A stretch of 64,000 nt of DNA, from NCBI GenBank assembly GCA_963664625.1, contig OY761541.1:1-64000 (forward strand), given 5' to 3'. Within the stretch, counting starts at the first letter, position 1. The number at the start of each line of letters is the position of its first letter. A model generated the notes under the pieces. The model searched no databases, was not told where the DNA came from, and was given only the letters and a program-made list of their open reading frames with translations. Below, in pieces: positions 26,277 to 36,230 of the stretch. The translations under genes and the position numbers were made by a program. The DNA is from CBDCFV01 sp963664625 (GTDB taxonomy: Bacteria > Chloroflexota > Dehalococcoidia > Lucifugimonadales > UBA3495).

Positions 26277-27605
26277 CTACCTCAAAAAGCCTTCGTAGTT
26301 GCGCATCATCAATTGCGCCTCCAACTGGCGCAACGTGTCCAACCCCACGCCTACCATGATCAACAGGCTGGTGCTGCTCAGGGAGATCGCTTGCACGCCC
26401 GTTATCAGCGACGCTATGTATGGGACGATGGCGACGAACCCCAGGAACAGGGCTCCGCCCATGGTAATGCGCACAATGACCCGGTTGAGATACTCTTGGG
26501 TAGGTCTGCCGGGGCGTATGCCCAGAACGAACCCTCCGTTGCGTTGCAGGTTTTCAGCCAGGTTCTGCTGGTTGAAGACCACCAGCGTATAAAAGAAGGT
26601 GAAGATCACCACCAGAATGAACACCATCACCCAGTAGAGCGGTGATGTGGGCACCACCAGATCCGCGAAGAAACGCGCGGAGTCGCCGACAACGCCGGGG
26701 CTTGTGGAAAAGTAGGTCGCTATGGTGCCCGGGAGTATGACGATAGAGAACGCGAAAATCAGCGGGATCATACCCGCGGAATTTATCCGCAGGGGCAGAT
26801 AGGTCGCCCCGCTCTGCCGGTACATCCTGCCTCCCCGGAATATACTGCGGCCGTACTGCACCGGAATGCGCCGGTGAGCTTCGTTGAACATTACTATCAG
26901 CGCGATTATGACGAGGCCTATCAAAGCAAAGAAGCCGATGCCAAGCACATTGTCCCGGTCCAGGAAACCTTGGCTTATCAGGCCCGGGAACCCGGCCACG
27001 ATGCCGGCGAATATTATCAACGACACACCGTTGCCGATGCCGCGCTCGGTTATCAACTCGCCTATCCATACCAAAAACATGGTACCGGCAACTATGGACA
27101 GCAGCGCCGCAATGGTGGGAAGCAGGGCCTCGGCGCTGAACCCCACTGCCGGCAATACGTTGGTCTGTTGCAACAGCATCAACTGCCCATACCCTTGCGC
27201 CAGTGCTATGGGCACCGTCAGCCAGTGAGTTATGCGGTTGATCTTGGCCCGCCCCGACTCCCCTTCCCGAGCCATTTCCTGGAGGTTGGGGATCACCGGG
27301 GTCAGCAACTGCATCACGATGGATGCCGTGATGTAAGGGAAGACGCCCAAGGCCACGATGCTCATCCGCCTCAGGGCGCCGCCGCTGAACAGGTCCAAGA
27401 ATCCCAAGAGGGGGTTGGCTTCGAACAGGTTCGCAAGCTGCGCTTGGTCAATCCCCGGCATAGGGATGTGAGCGGCGAACCTGTAAATGGCCAGCATGGC
27501 CAACGTGAACAGGATTTTGGCCCGCAGGTCCGGTAAACTGAACGCGTCTATCGCAGCTTGGAGTAACCTTGGAAGGCGTCCCCCCTGAGCTTCCGCCGAT
27601 AGCAT
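26277..27605 (-). CDS. secY: Protein translocase subunit SecY
   Basis: 442 residues with ten predicted membrane helices: DLRAKILFTLAMLAIYRFAA, PYITASIVMQLLTPVIP, and the plug and lateral-gate regions GGALRRMSIVALG and IAQGYGQLMLL-like segments. The cytoplasmic loop RRIPVQYG and the final MMRNYEGFLR are characteristic. It forms the Sec channel with SecE and SecG. It is encoded between rplO and adk as in most bacteria. Confidence 0.97.
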   Translation of the reverse strand: MLSAEAQGGRLPRLLQAAIDAFSLPDLRAKILFTLAMLAIYRFAAHIPMPGIDQAQLANLFEANPLLGFLDLFSGGALRRMSIVALGVFPYITASIVMQLLTPVIPNLQEMAREGESGRAKINRITHWLTVPIALAQGYGQLMLLQQTNVLPAVGFSAEALLPTIAALLSIVAGTMFLVWIGELITERGIGNGVSLIIFAGIVAGFPGLISQGFLDRDNVLGIGFFALIGLVIIALIVMFNEAHRRIPVQYGRSIFRGGRMYRQSGATYLPLRINSAGMIPLIFAFSIVILPGTIATYFSTSPGVVGDSARFFADLVVPTSPLYWVMVFILVVIFTFFYTLVVFNQQNLAENLQRNGGFVLGIRPGRPTQEYLNRVIVRITMGGALFLGFVAIVPYIASLITGVQAISLSSTSLLIMVGVGLDTLRQLEAQLMMRNYEGFLR

Positions 27606-27610
27606 TGAGA

Positions 27611-28054
27611 CTACAACTCCTCCACCCTACCCTGTGCCGCCTCTATCTTCTCCCGGGCCGATTGAGTAAACCGGTTCGCCGTCACGGTGAGGGCCTTGGT
27701 GATTTCGCCGTCACCCAGTATCTTGATGGGCCGGTTCAGGTTCCTTACGTAGCCCCGTTGCAGCAATGCCTCCGGGGTAACGTGCGCTCCCGCCTCAAAC
27801 CGGTCCAGGTCTCCCAGCTTGACAAGGGAGTAGTGGGTCTTGAACTTATTGTGGAAGCCCCGCTTCATGGGCAAACCTTTGATCAGCGGCAATTGACCGC
27901 CCTCGAAACCGGGCCGCGGCCCGGGGCCGGAACGGGACTTCTGCCCCTTCATGCCGCGGCCGGCGGTGCTGCCCTGCCCGGCGGAGTCGCCTCTGCCGAC
28001 CCGTTTCCTGTTCTTTCTGGCCCCCGGGTGGGGCGCCAGTTGATGTTCCATCAT
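27611..28054 (-). CDS. rplO: 50S ribosomal protein L15
   Basis: About 147 residues with [50 protein letters not shown] and [20 protein letters not shown]. The ATG 28054 overlaps the rpmD stop as ATGA, so L30 and L15 are translationally coupled; a further ATG follows at 28051. The longer upstream frame merely overlaps rpmD. It precedes secY by 5 nt. Confidence 0.96.
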   Translation of the reverse strand: MMEHQLAPHPGARKNRKRVGRGDSAGQGSTAGRGMKGQKSRSGPGPRPGFEGGQLPLIKGLPMKRGFHNKFKTHYSLVKLGDLDRFEAGAHVTPEALLQRGYVRNLNRPIKILGDGEITKALTVTANRFTQSAREKIEAAQGRVEEL

Positions 28055-28242
28055 GATCCGTCTTCCAGCTCCTTCACCGTCACCAAGTGAGTCACCTTGT
28101 TGATCATCCCTCTTATGGATGGCGTATCGGCATGGACCACCGATTGGTGCAACCGCCGCAGACCCAGTGACTGGATAATTCTTCGCTGGTTCTGGGGGCG
28201 CCCGATGCAACTCTTTGTCCAAGTAATCTGTAGCTGGGCCAT
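28051..28242 (-). CDS. rpmD: 50S ribosomal protein L30
   Basis: 63 residues: [20 protein letters not shown], then [20 protein letters not shown] and [10 protein letters not shown]. It is a typical short bacterial L30. The TGA stop overlaps the rplO start. It lies 50 nt after rpsE in standard spc order. Confidence 0.96.
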   Translation of the reverse strand: MAQLQITWTKSCIGRPQNQRRIIQSLGLRRLHQSVVHADTPSIRGMINKVTHLVTVKELEDGS

Positions 28243-28292
28243 TTATCTACCTTAGTATTAGCCTTCGGACCGGATTCCAAGGCCCGGCGGCG

Positions 28293-28832
28293 TTATCTTC
28301 CCTGGCGAGTGGGAGGGGGGAGTGGAGCAGCACGACGGGCGCGCTCCTCATCAGGGTCGCGCAGTTCCCGGAGCGCATCGAGGGTCGCGTAAACTATGTT
28401 GATCGGGTTGCGGGACCCAAGGGACTTGCCTACAACATCCTTTACGCCGCCCAGTTCCAGAATCGCTCGCATCGCACCGGCGGCGATGACTCCGGTGCCC
28501 TCTCGGGCGGGCTTTATCACCACGATGGTGGCGCCGCGCTTCAACGTGATTTGCTGGGGAATGGTGCCGTTTTTCAGCGGCACCGTGACCATGTTGCGGC
28601 GGGCCACCGCGTTGCCCTTCCGAACGGCGTCGGGAATTACCAAGGCCTTGCCCAGTCCCGCGCCAACCTGGCTCTCTCCGTCGCCCACCACGACCAACGC
28701 GTTGAACCTGAGCCGCCTACCTCCCTTGACTACCTTAGCGATTCGACGTGTCAGCACCACCCGTTCGGTGAAACCGCCAGTGTCTTCTTCCCGGAAACGG
28801 GGCGCTCTTGGACGATTCGTTGCGGTAACCAT
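28293..28832 (-). CDS. rpsE: 30S ribosomal protein S5
   Basis: 179 residues with the N-terminal dsRNA-binding part (ERVVLTRRIAKVVKGGRRLR, FNALVVVGDGESQVGAGLGK) and the C-terminal domain (GTGVIAAGAMRAILELGGV, SLGSRNPINIVYATLDAL). S5 acts in translational accuracy and mRNA unwinding. The last 20 residues form an Arg/Pro/Ala-rich tail not usually conserved. It follows rplR by 93 nt. Confidence 0.97.
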   Translation of the reverse strand: MVTATNRPRAPRFREEDTGGFTERVVLTRRIAKVVKGGRRLRFNALVVVGDGESQVGAGLGKALVIPDAVRKGNAVARRNMVTVPLKNGTIPQQITLKRGATIVVIKPAREGTGVIAAGAMRAILELGGVKDVVGKSLGSRNPINIVYATLDALRELRDPDEERARRAAPLPPPTRQGR

Positions 28833-28925
28833 ACAGGGAATTCTCTCCTTTAACTCATGCGGACTGGTCAGCTATACCCGCCCTCGCCCCGCCTTCGCGG
28901 AGGAGACGGACCGACGGAAGACCGT

Positions 28926-29294
28926 CTAAAACTGCAAGCCGCCTTGCCGGCTTGCTTCCGCCAGGGCCTTTACCCGCCCGTGATACTTGTACCCCCCGCG
29001 GTCGAAGACCACTTGGGTGATGCCCTTGGACTGGGCCCTTTGGGCCAGCAACTTGCCCACCGCTTCCGACGCCGATATCTTTGGTCTCGTGTCCCCGCTG
29101 TTTTGGACATCAGCCTCGTCACTGGAAGCGGAAACCAGCGTGTGACCCACTGTGTCGTCAATCACTTGGGCGTAGATATGCCGCAGACTGCGAAACACGC
29201 ACAGCCTGGGACGTTCCGGTGTTCCCGTCACCCGGTTGCGGACCCGGGCATGGCGCACCAGCCTCAATTTTCTAGCGTTCTTGTCCTTCGGCAC
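28926..29294 (-). CDS. rplR: 50S ribosomal protein L18
   Basis: 122 residues with [40 protein letters not shown] and the end [20 protein letters not shown]. It binds 5S rRNA with L5. The gap to rplF (65 nt) and to rpsE holds no other gene. Confidence 0.97.
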   Translation of the reverse strand: MPKDKNARKLRLVRHARVRNRVTGTPERPRLCVFRSLRHIYAQVIDDTVGHTLVSASSDEADVQNSGDTRPKISASEAVGKLLAQRAQSKGITQVVFDRGGYKYHGRVKALAEASRQGGLQF

Positions 29295-29359
29295 TTGGAA
29301 ATTCTCTCCGGTCTCTATTACTGGAAGTAGGGAATCACTGGAAGGCCTATAGGCTTTGA

Positions 29360-29950
29360 CTACGCCTTCCGGGCTGCGGCCTTTCCGGGTTTGAAGTGCA
29401 GGACTTCGCCCTGGTACCGGATGCCCTTTTCCTTATAGGCGTTGGGCGGTCGGACCTTGCGCACCTTGGCTGCCAGGTTCCCCACCTTCTGCTTGTCGAT
29501 CCCACGGACGTGAATCCGGTTGTTTCCCTCGACCTCCATGGTCACGCCTTCCGGTGGGTGAATTTCTACTTGGTGGCTGTAACCAACGAACAGGATTATG
29601 CCGTCGCCGGCTTGTTGGACCCTGTAACCCACCCCCATCAACTCCAAGGTACGGGTGTACCCTTCCGATACCCCCTGTACTGCGTTGGCGATAAGACTCC
29701 GCGTCAAGCCGTGCAAAGCATGGTGAAACTTCCGCTCGGACATTCGCTCGACGATCACTGCGCCGTCTTCCACCGCGACCTTGACGTCGGGATGGTAAGT
29801 CTGGGTCATTGTGCCTTGGGGGCCTTTGACCGTGACCTCTCCATACCCTATCTGTACGTCCACTCCGGCAGGTATGGGAATGGACTTGCGGCCTATGCGG
29901 GACAGCGTCCGACCTTGTGACTGACCGTTGACCACTGCATTACCAGACAT
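29360..29950 (-). CDS. rplF: 50S ribosomal protein L6
   Basis: 196 residues with [56 protein letters not shown] and the C-terminal [20 protein letters not shown] plus [10 protein letters not shown]. The ATG 29950 overlaps the rpsH stop by 11 nt. About 15 N-terminal residues precede the conserved SRIGRK core, so a later start is possible, but GGGGAG lies upstream of 29950. Confidence 0.96.
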   Translation of the reverse strand: MSGNAVVNGQSQGRTLSRIGRKSIPIPAGVDVQIGYGEVTVKGPQGTMTQTYHPDVKVAVEDGAVIVERMSERKFHHALHGLTRSLIANAVQGVSEGYTRTLELMGVGYRVQQAGDGIILFVGYSHQVEIHPPEGVTMEVEGNNRIHVRGIDKQKVGNLAAKVRKVRPPNAYKEKGIRYQGEVLHFKPGKAAARKA

Positions 29951-30338
29951 AACAGAGCAACTCCCCGCCGATACCGCGGCGCCACGCTTGGCGGCCGGCC
30001 ATTACGCCCTCGGAAGTGGAAAGGATCGCCAACCCCAAACCACCATAGACCCTGGGTATTTCGCCTTTCCCTACGTAGACCCGCAGTCCCGGCTTGCTGA
30101 CCCTCTTCAAGCCCCTGATGGCAGGCTCCCTCCGCTCACGATAGGCCAGATGCACCCGCAGTGTCGGATGGGCTTGCCCTCTGGGGATATCGAAGTCCCT
30201 TATGTACCCTTCTTCCTTCAGAATCTTGGCGATAGCCAGCTTGGTCTTGGAGTGGGGCATCATGACTTGTTCGTGGCGCACTTGTATAGCGTTCCTGATA
30301 CGCGTCAACATATCCGCCACAGGATCGGTAACCGGCAA
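29940..30338 (-). CDS. rpsH: 30S ribosomal protein S8
   Basis: 132 residues with [58 protein letters not shown] and the family end [10 protein letters not shown]8 binds the central domain of 16S rRNA and in E. coli represses the spc operon. It lies 21 nt behind rpsN. Confidence 0.97.
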   Translation of the reverse strand: MPVTDPVADMLTRIRNAIQVRHEQVMMPHSKTKLAIAKILKEEGYIRDFDIPRGQAHPTLRVHLAYRERREPAIRGLKRVSKPGLRVYVGKGEIPRVYGGLGLAILSTSEGVMAGRQAWRRGIGGELLCYVW

Positions 30339-30359
30339 GACTCTATCCCTCCTGGCTCT

Positions 30360-30545
30360 CTACCAACTGGCCTTGCGCACTCCGGGGAGCTCCCCGTTCA
30401 GCGCCAATTCACGAAAACAGATGCGGCAAATGCCGAAGTACCGGATATAAGCCCGCGGCCTGGTGCAACGGTTGCAGCGGCTGTGCCACCGGACCGGGTG
30501 CTTGGGCTTTCTCAGCCATTTCTGGACCTTGGATGCTTTGGCCAT
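30360..30545 (-). CDS. rpsN: 30S ribosomal protein S14 type Z
   Basis: 61 residues, the short zinc-binding form. [20 protein letters not shown] supplies four cysteines in a CxxC-x12-CxxC finger, and the end is [13 protein letters not shown] 30545 is preceded by AAAGGAG; the longer frame upstream overlaps rplE and is not conserved. Zinc-form S14 and zinc-form L36 and S4 together show no adaptation to zinc limitation in this cluster. Confidence 0.96.
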   Translation of the reverse strand: MAKASKVQKWLRKPKHPVRWHSRCNRCTRPRAYIRYFGICRICFRELALNGELPGVRKASW

Positions 30546-30555
30546 TGGGTCTCCT

Positions 30556-31251
30556 TTACACCTCGCGGACGAAGGGGAAGCCGTACAACTCCAGCAGGCG
30601 GGTTGCCAAGGCATCCGTTTGAGACGTGGTGGTGATGGTGATTTGCAGCCCGCGGATCCGGTCTATCTGGTTGTAATCTATCTCAGGGAAGATGATCTGC
30701 TCCCGGATGCCGAGGGAGAAGTTGCCCCGTCCATCGAAGCCACGCCTGGGCATACCCCGGAAGTCGCGGATGCGCGGCAGGGACATATTTATCAGACGGT
30801 CCAGGAAATGGTACATCCTTGCGCCGCGAAGGGTTACGCAGGTGCCGATTGGGTTGCCTTCACGGATTTTGAATCCGGCGATGGCCTTTCGCGCCCTGGT
30901 GATAATGGGTTTCTGGCCCGTTATGGTCGCCAAGTCCCGCGTGGCGCTCTCCATGGCGCGGCCGTTGGTAAGGGCTTCCCCCAACCCGATATTCACCACG
31001 ATTTTTTGGACGCGCGGCACTTCCATCGGATTGGAGAACCCGAACTCCCGCATCATGGTGGGAACGATCTCGTTCCGGTAAAGCTCCAGCATTCGAGGAG
31101 GAGGCAGCGCCTCGTCGGCTGCGGGAGCCTCTTCCACGGCGGCGGCGCGTCCCCGTTGCCTGCCTCCGCCGGTCTCACCATCCTGATTCCTGCGGCGTCG
31201 AGACCGCTCCCCAGTGGCTTGTTGTGCGTTCTGTCGTTGATTATCTTGCAT
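30556..31251 (-). CDS. rplE: 50S ribosomal protein L5 with N-terminal extension
   Basis: 231 residues, of which the last ~180 are standard L5: [55 protein letters not shown] and [20 protein letters not shown]. The first ~50 are an Arg/Gln- and Ala-rich, probably disordered extension ([20 protein letters not shown] onward). L5 binds 5S rRNA and the P-site tRNA. The extension overlaps the end of rplX by 11 nt; an internal start at the RMLELY methionine cannot be excluded. Confidence 0.95.
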   Translation of the reverse strand: MQDNQRQNAQQATGERSRRRRNQDGETGGGRQRGRAAAVEEAPAADEALPPPRMLELYRNEIVPTMMREFGFSNPMEVPRVQKIVVNIGLGEALTNGRAMESATRDLATITGQKPIITRARKAIAGFKIREGNPIGTCVTLRGARMYHFLDRLINMSLPRIRDFRGMPRRGFDGRGNFSLGIREQIIFPEIDYNQIDRIRGLQITITTTSQTDALATRLLELYGFPFVREV

Positions 31252-31561
31252 TATCGATCACTTCCTGACACTTGGGACAGCTTCTGACTCGCGCCCCGGT
31301 ATCCAGGAAAACAATATTGGGCCTGGTGGGCCGGTTGCACTTGTTGCAAATCAGCATGAGGTTGGACTCGTGGATGGGGGCTTCCTGTTGGATGCGTCCC
31401 GACTGCCGAATACCGGGCCGTGGCTTGACATGGCGCGTAATCAAGTTTACCCCTTCCACCACCACACGATTTTCCTTGGTCAACTGGCGCTCAACCCGCC
31501 CGGTCTTGCCTTTCTCCTTGCCGGCGATGACCAATACGTTGTCTCCGCTTCGGATGCGCAT
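31241..31561 (-). CDS. rplX: 50S ribosomal protein L24
   Basis: 106 residues with the KOW motif IRSGDNVLVIAGKEKGKTGR, then VEGVNLITRHVKPRPG, and a CNKCNRPTRPNIVFL region containing two cysteine pairs (CNKC and CPKC) that may bind zinc. L24 initiates 50S assembly. It shares one base with rplN, and its stop overlaps the L5 N-terminal extension. Confidence 0.97.
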   Translation of the reverse strand: MRIRSGDNVLVIAGKEKGKTGRVERQLTKENRVVVEGVNLITRHVKPRPGIRQSGRIQQEAPIHESNLMLICNKCNRPTRPNIVFLDTGARVRSCPKCQEVIDNAR

Positions 31562-31929
31562 TATACCACCTCGGAGGCTAGGGAAATGATCCGCATAAAC
31601 CCACGGTCCCGCAATTCCCTGGCCACAGGGCCGAATATGCGGGTGCCCCGGGGAAGCCTGTTATCCAATATCAGGACCGCTGCGTTGTCGTCGAACCTGA
31701 TGTAGGTGCCGTCGGGTCTTTTGTGCCCTTGGGCTTGGCGAATTATCACCGCCCTGACTATGTCGCCCTTGCGTACCGGGGAGTTGGGGGCCGCTTCCCG
31801 GACGTTGCACACAACCACGTCGCCCAAGCTGGCGAACTTCCGCTTGCCGCTTCCGGGAACGTTGATCAACCGGATAACCTTGGCTCCGCTATTATCGGCT
31901 ACTGTCAACCGTGTGTAAGTCTGGATCAT
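31561..31929 (-). CDS. rplN: 50S ribosomal protein L14
   Basis: 122 residues: [58 protein letters not shown] and [20 protein letters not shown]. It is a highly conserved subunit-interface protein. The ATG overlaps the rpsQ stop by 4 nt, giving translational coupling. Confidence 0.98.
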   Translation of the reverse strand: MIQTYTRLTVADNSGAKVIRLINVPGSGKRKFASLGDVVVCNVREAAPNSPVRKGDIVRAVIIRQAQGHKRPDGTYIRFDDNAAVLILDNRLPRGTRIFGPVARELRDRGFMRIISLASEVV

Positions 31930-32309
31930 TCCTCGTTGTCCTGTTCCTGGGAATCGTCTTCGCCCTCTTCCTCTAGGTCCAGCTCGTCAAGCGCTTCGTC
32001 TTCCTCGGCGAACACTTCCGCGTCGGCTTCAAGCTCGATGGGTTGTACGTCGGCCACTTGGCGGCTGTCCAGTATCTCCAGTAAACGCCAGTGCTTGGTC
32101 TTGGAGATGGGCCTGGTCTCTTCTATGCGGACCGTATCTCCCAGTTGGCACCGGTTGTCGGGGTCGTGGACCATGAACCTTGTCAACCGCCGCACCTGCT
32201 TGCGGTACAACCGGCTGCGCTGCTTCCACACCATCTCCACGACCGCTGTGCGGTCCATTCCTACGCGCACCACTGACCCGGTGCGAACTTTCCTCATAGA
32301 CCTTGCCAA
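31926..32309 (-). CDS. rpsQ: 30S ribosomal protein S17 with acidic tail
   Basis: 127 residues against the usual ~85. The core [40 protein letters not shown] and [20 protein letters not shown] is normal. It is followed by about 40 residues dominated by Glu and Asp ([20 protein letters not shown]). The tail is intact and in frame up to the L14 start. Its function is unknown; it could be charge balancing or a recruitment surface. Confidence 0.96.
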   Translation of the reverse strand: MARSMRKVRTGSVVRVGMDRTAVVEMVWKQRSRLYRKQVRRLTRFMVHDPDNRCQLGDTVRIEETRPISKTKHWRLLEILDSRQVADVQPIELEADAEVFAEEDEALDELDLEEEGEDDSQEQDNEE

Positions 32310-32311
32310 GC

Positions 32312-32509
32312 TTAAGCCTCCGTCTGCTGCCGTTCGTTGGCGACGGTCTTCAGCCGGGCTATGGTCCGTCGCACCGTTCTGGGCAAGTTGGTGTTGGGTA
32401 GTTGGTTGGTGGCGACCCTGAACCGGAGGTCCATCAACTCCCGTTCGGTCTTTTCCAGCTCTTCCTGCAACTGCTGGTCCGTAAGAGCCCTGATCTCGTG
32501 CATCTGCAT
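32312..32509 (-). CDS. rpmC: 50S ribosomal protein L29
   Basis: 65 residues forming the two-helix L29 fold: EIRALTDQQLQEELEKTERE, LMDLRFRVATNQLPNT and RRTIARLKTVANERQ. It lies near the tunnel exit. The stop is 2 nt before rpsQ. Confidence 0.97.
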   Translation of the reverse strand: MQMHEIRALTDQQLQEELEKTERELMDLRFRVATNQLPNTNLPRTVRRTIARLKTVANERQQTEA

Positions 32510-32521
32510 CGTTCTGCGCCT

Positions 32522-32962
32522 CTATTCAGTCCGGCCCGTCAAAGCGGCAATCCGGTCCCGCTGCACCGTCTTGGTCGGGATAGGCAGCTTGTGCGCGGCC
32601 AGTTCCAAGGCCTCCATAGCGTCTTGGGGAGGGACACCCGCGACCTCGAACAGGATTTTCCCGGGTCTGACCACGGCAGCCCAGTAGTCATTGGCGGCTT
32701 TGCCGCCGCCCATGCGGGTCTCGGCGGCTTTCTTGCTGACCGGTTTATCCGGAAACACCCGGACCCAAACCTGCCCGCCTCTCCGGAGCCGGCGGGTGAC
32801 GGCGATGCGGGCCGCTTCTATCTGCCGCGCGGTAATCCAGTCGGCTGCCATCGCTTTAAGCCCGAATTCCCCAAAGTCCACGCTGTTGCCGCTGGTGGCC
32901 ATGCCTTTGCGGCGGCCCCGAAAGGACTTCCTGTACTTGGTCCGCTTCGGCTGTAGCATCAA
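32522..32962 (-). CDS. rplP: 50S ribosomal protein L16
   Basis: 146 residues: [60 protein letters not shown] and [18 protein letters not shown]. It contacts the A-site tRNA elbow. It lies between rpsC (6 nt) and rpmC. Confidence 0.98.
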   Translation of the reverse strand: MMLQPKRTKYRKSFRGRRKGMATSGNSVDFGEFGLKAMAADWITARQIEAARIAVTRRLRRGGQVWVRVFPDKPVSKKAAETRMGGGKAANDYWAAVVRPGKILFEVAGVPPQDAMEALELAAHKLPIPTKTVQRDRIAALTGRTE

Positions 32963-32968
32963 ATACTC

Positions 32969-33712
32969 CTAGCAGGGTTGAAGGTCTTCATCGAATACTA
33001 TTTCTTCGTCCGGACCATCGGCCTGCACCGTTACCTCGATGGTGTCCAGTTCCTCCACCTCTTCCGGCGGCGGCGGCAGAATATCACCGTGATAGACCCA
33101 GACCTTCACGCCTACGCGCCCCATGGTGGTGTGGGCCTCCGCCAAGGCGTAGTCAATGTCGGCCCGCAGGGTGTGCAACGGCACCCGGCCCATCATCAGT
33201 TTTTCGACCCGGGCGATCTCCGAGCCAGAGATACGCCCCTTGACGATGATCTTGATGCCCTCGGCTCCTCCCTGCATGGCCCGCTGGGCTGCTTGCCGCA
33301 TTGCGCGCCGGTAGGCCACGCGACGCTCCAGTTGGTCCGCGATGTTCCGTGCCACCAGGTAAGCGTTAATCTCAGGCTGCTCTATTTCCAGGATGTTCAG
33401 TTGCACCCGGCGCTTGGTGATCCCTTCGAGCTTGGCGCGAAGGTTCTTGACGCGCTCTCCGTCCCGTCCGATCACGATGCCCGGCCGGGCGGAGTGAATG
33501 TTGATCACGCTGTCTTGCGCACCCCGGTCGATTTCCACCCGTGCTATGCCGGCATCGGCAAAGCCTTGGTATTCGTCGCGGATGCTGTTTCTAAGCTGTA
33601 CGTCCTCCAGCACCAAGCGGCGGTAGCTGTCGGCGCGGGGAGCGAACCAGTGGGCTTTCCAGTCCTTTACGATGCCTAGCCTGAAGCCGTATGGGTGGGT
33701 CTTATGGCCCAT
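32969..33712 (-). CDS. rpsC: 30S ribosomal protein S3
   Basis: 247 residues with GHKTHPYGFRLGIVKDWKAH, the KH domain SARPGIVIGRDGERVKNLRA, YRRAMRQAAQRAMQGGAEGI and RADIDYALAEAHTTMGRVGV. The last 30 residues are acidic (VEELDTIEVTVQADGPDEEI). S3 lines the mRNA entry channel. It lies 2 nt after rplV. Confidence 0.97.
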   Translation of the reverse strand: MGHKTHPYGFRLGIVKDWKAHWFAPRADSYRRLVLEDVQLRNSIRDEYQGFADAGIARVEIDRGAQDSVINIHSARPGIVIGRDGERVKNLRAKLEGITKRRVQLNILEIEQPEINAYLVARNIADQLERRVAYRRAMRQAAQRAMQGGAEGIKIIVKGRISGSEIARVEKLMMGRVPLHTLRADIDYALAEAHTTMGRVGVKVWVYHGDILPPPPEEVEELDTIEVTVQADGPDEEIVFDEDLQPC

Positions 33713-33714
33713 AA

Positions 33715-34062
33715 CTAAAACTCCTCATCTGGTTCATCGACCACGACGGTAATGTGGCTGGACCGCTTGGTGATCCGGCCTATGCGGCCTCTGGCCCGTG
33801 GCCGGAACCGCTTCAAGGGCGTTGCTTGGTCGGCCGTTATCTGTACGATCCGCAGAGCGTCCCGGTCCATCAGCATGTTGTTCTCGGCGTTGGCCGCTGC
33901 CGATTGGACCACCTTGTAGACCACCTTGGCCCACGGGGAAGTCAACAAGCTCAGGGTATCCAGGGCGTCGTTCACCGGCTGGCCCCGGACCAAGTCCAGG
34001 ATGGGCTTCAAGCGTTTCTGCGACGCTCCTATCTGTTTCGCCATTGCTCGGACGGGGGGCAA
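33715..34062 (-). CDS. rplV: 50S ribosomal protein L22
   Basis: 115 residues with KQIGASQKRLKPILDLVRGQ, NDALDTLSLLTSPWAKVVYK and the beta-hairpin loop RFRPRARGRIGRITKRSSHI that enters the exit tunnel. It lies 4 nt after rpsS. It ends with a short acidic DEPDEEF. Confidence 0.97.
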   Translation of the reverse strand: MPPVRAMAKQIGASQKRLKPILDLVRGQPVNDALDTLSLLTSPWAKVVYKVVQSAAANAENNMLMDRDALRIVQITADQATPLKRFRPRARGRIGRITKRSSHITVVVDEPDEEF

Positions 34063-34066
34063 TTGA

Positions 34067-34351
34067 TTACCTCACTCTACTCGACCGTTCTGACCGGGAA
34101 ACGTGGCCTCTGTAAGTCCGTGTAGGCGAGAACTCGCCCAACCGGTGTCCTACCATGTTCTCCGTTATAAAAACCGGCACATGACGCCTGCCGTCGTGGA
34201 CGCCAATGGTCAGGCCTACCATATCCGGCATTATCATCGATGCGCGAGACCAGGTCCTTATGACCGTCTTGGCCCCCGAACGCTGTACTGCCTCGACTTT
34301 CTTGGCCAGTTTCGCATCGACGTAGGGCCCCTTCTTTACTGAACGGGACAT
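34067..34351 (-). CDS. rpsS: 30S ribosomal protein S19
   Basis: 94 residues: [60 protein letters not shown] and [17 protein letters not shown]. It forms the head complex with S13. The gap to rplB is one base. Confidence 0.98.
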   Translation of the reverse strand: MSRSVKKGPYVDAKLAKKVEAVQRSGAKTVIRTWSRASMIMPDMVGLTIGVHDGRRHVPVFITENMVGHRLGEFSPTRTYRGHVSRSERSSRVR

Positions 34352-34352
34352 A

Positions 34353-35186
34353 TTACCGTCTCCTGCCCCTTCGCACTATGAGATCGCTGCTGGACTTGTG
34401 CGCCTTTCTTGTCTTGCGTCCCAGTGTCGGTAGACCTGTGGGCGACTTGGGACCGGGCATACCGATGGGCGAACGGCCCTCGCCGCCGCCGTGGGGATGG
34501 TCCACCGGGTTCATCGCCACGCCTCTGACGTGGGGGCGCCGCCCCAAGTGGCGCTTTGCTCCCGCCTTGCCCAAGCTCTCGTTCTTGTGGTCGGGATTGG
34601 AAAGCTGGCCGACGCTGGCCCGGCAGGACAGCAACACCCGCCGCATCTCTCCCGACGGCAGCCTTATCAGTACGTACTCGTCTTCCCTGGAAAGCACCTG
34701 AGCGCCGGTCCCCGCGCTGCGGGCCAGTTGGCCCCCGCGTTGGGGAGTCAATTCCAGGTTGTGTACCACGGTCCCTGTGGGGATCGACCTCAGAGGCAGG
34801 CAGTTGCCTGGGTGAATCTCTGCTTGCGGCCCTGACTCGACCCAGTCGCCGACCGACAAGCCCAAGGGCGCCAGGATGTAGCTCTTCTCACCGTCGGCGT
34901 AGTATATCAGTGCGATGCGGGTGGAGCGGTTGGGATCGTATTCTATCGCGGCAACCCGCCCCGGCACATTGTCCTTCATTCGCTTGAAATCAATTTTCCG
35001 GTACATCTTGCGACTGCCGCCGCCCCGCGACCGGGTGGTTATCCGCCCCCGGTTGTTGCGCCCCGCGTGGTTGGGCAAAGGCTCCAACAACGACTTCTCT
35101 GGCTTGGTCCTGGTTATCTCTTCAAAAGACGGTCGTACCGCGTTCCTGGTGCCCGGAGTGACCGGCTTCAAGTTTTTCAACGGCAT
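34353..35186 (-). CDS. rplB: 50S ribosomal protein L2
   Basis: 277 residues with [60 protein letters not shown], and the peptidyl-transferase-proximal loop [20 protein letters not shown]. This is a normal full-length L2, needed for subunit association. It precedes rpsS and follows rplW in S10-operon order. Confidence 0.98.
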   Translation of the reverse strand: MPLKNLKPVTPGTRNAVRPSFEEITRTKPEKSLLEPLPNHAGRNNRGRITTRSRGGGSRKMYRKIDFKRMKDNVPGRVAAIEYDPNRSTRIALIYYADGEKSYILAPLGLSVGDWVESGPQAEIHPGNCLPLRSIPTGTVVHNLELTPQRGGQLARSAGTGAQVLSREDEYVLIRLPSGEMRRVLLSCRASVGQLSNPDHKNESLGKAGAKRHLGRRPHVRGVAMNPVDHPHGGGEGRSPIGMPGPKSPTGLPTLGRKTRKAHKSSSDLIVRRGRRR

Positions 35187-35203
35187 AACGTGTACCCCGG
35201 GGC

Positions 35204-35488
35204 CTACAGCCCTTCAATCAGGTTAATCCGGTCACCTGTCTTCAGAGTGACCACGGCCTTTTTCATATCCGGCAACTTCTTAACGCGGGGGCCGTACCGC
35301 TTTCGTTTACCGTGAAGCTTTGTAATGTTGACGTTGACAACCGTTACCCCAAAGCTTTGCTCAACGGCCTGTTTTACTTCCACTTTGTTCGCTTTGGGAG
35401 CCACGTGGAAGGTGTACTTGCCCGACTCTTGGAGGATCGTGCTTTTTTCGGTGATGGTCGGCTTCACCAGGACTTGGTGGATGTTCAT
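35204..35488 (-). CDS. rplW: 50S ribosomal protein L23
   Basis: 94 residues: [61 protein letters not shown]23 sits at the tunnel exit, where trigger factor and SRP dock. Its start abuts the rplD stop with no gap. Confidence 0.97.
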   Translation of the reverse strand: MNIHQVLVKPTITEKSTILQESGKYTFHVAPKANKVEVKQAVEQSFGVTVVNVNITKLHGKRKRYGPRVKKLPDMKKAVVTLKTGDRINLIEGL

Positions 35489-36199
35489 CTACTCCTCTCC
35501 TCCATCGTCCTCGTTGCTCCCGGCGCCATCCGGTCCATCTGCTTGAAGACTGCCCCGGCCTCGGCGTCCCTGGCGCTCGGCAGCCAACTCCTGTTCCGCC
35601 CAGCGGGCCGCATCCAGCGTCATGATGACCGTTTCCCGCCGAAGCAACTCGTCGGCGTTGAGTTGGTTGACCGGCAACGTCCACACCTTCTTCAGGTTGC
35701 TGGCGGCTCGAACCACGCCCTCGGCGCCATCCCTGGTCACCACCAAGGTTGACCCGCTGACCCCCAGGTTGGCGAGCAGACTGACCATGGACTTGGTCTT
35801 GCCGTCTACAGCATCCATGCCGTCGACGCAGACCAACCGCTGTTGGCGAGCCTTCTCGGACAGAACGCATTTCAACGCCAGCCGCCGCATCCGCCGGGGC
35901 AGCGCTTTGCGGTAGCTCCTGGGATGCGGACCGAAAACCACGCCGCCGTGCCGCCACTGGGGCGCACGGATACTGCCTTGCCGGGCCCGGCCGGTATGCT
36001 TTTGAATCCACGGCTTGCGGCCGCCTCCCGACACTTGGGCCCGCGTCTTGGTGTCGTGGGTGCCCTGCCGCTTGTTCGACTGGTATATGACCAGCGCCTG
36101 GTGTACCAGCGAGTGGTTCATCGGCACGGAGAATACGGCATCGTCCAGGTTGACGGTATCCACCGTATCGCCGTTGATGTTCTTTACCTCTAGTTCCAT
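35489..36199 (-). CDS. rplD: 50S ribosomal protein L4 with charged C-terminal extension
   Basis: 236 residues. The core has QALVIYQSNKRQGTHDTKTR, SGGGRKPWIQKHTGRARQGS, GGVVFGPHPRSYRKALPRRM and DEFLL-like NADELLRRETVIMTLDAARW near the end. A further ~35 residues (RQGRRGRGSLQADGPDGAGS, then NEDDGGEE) form an unconserved Gly/Asp/Glu tail. L4 reaches the exit tunnel and represses the S10 operon in E. coli. Confidence 0.96.
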   Translation of the reverse strand: MELEVKNINGDTVDTVNLDDAVFSVPMNHSLVHQALVIYQSNKRQGTHDTKTRAQVSGGGRKPWIQKHTGRARQGSIRAPQWRHGGVVFGPHPRSYRKALPRRMRRLALKCVLSEKARQQRLVCVDGMDAVDGKTKSMVSLLANLGVSGSTLVVTRDGAEGVVRAASNLKKVWTLPVNQLNADELLRRETVIMTLDAARWAEQELAAERQGRRGRGSLQADGPDGAGSNEDDGGEE

Positions 36200-36230
36200 T
36201 CCGTTCCTTGCGTGTTCCCGGTTAAGCGCG

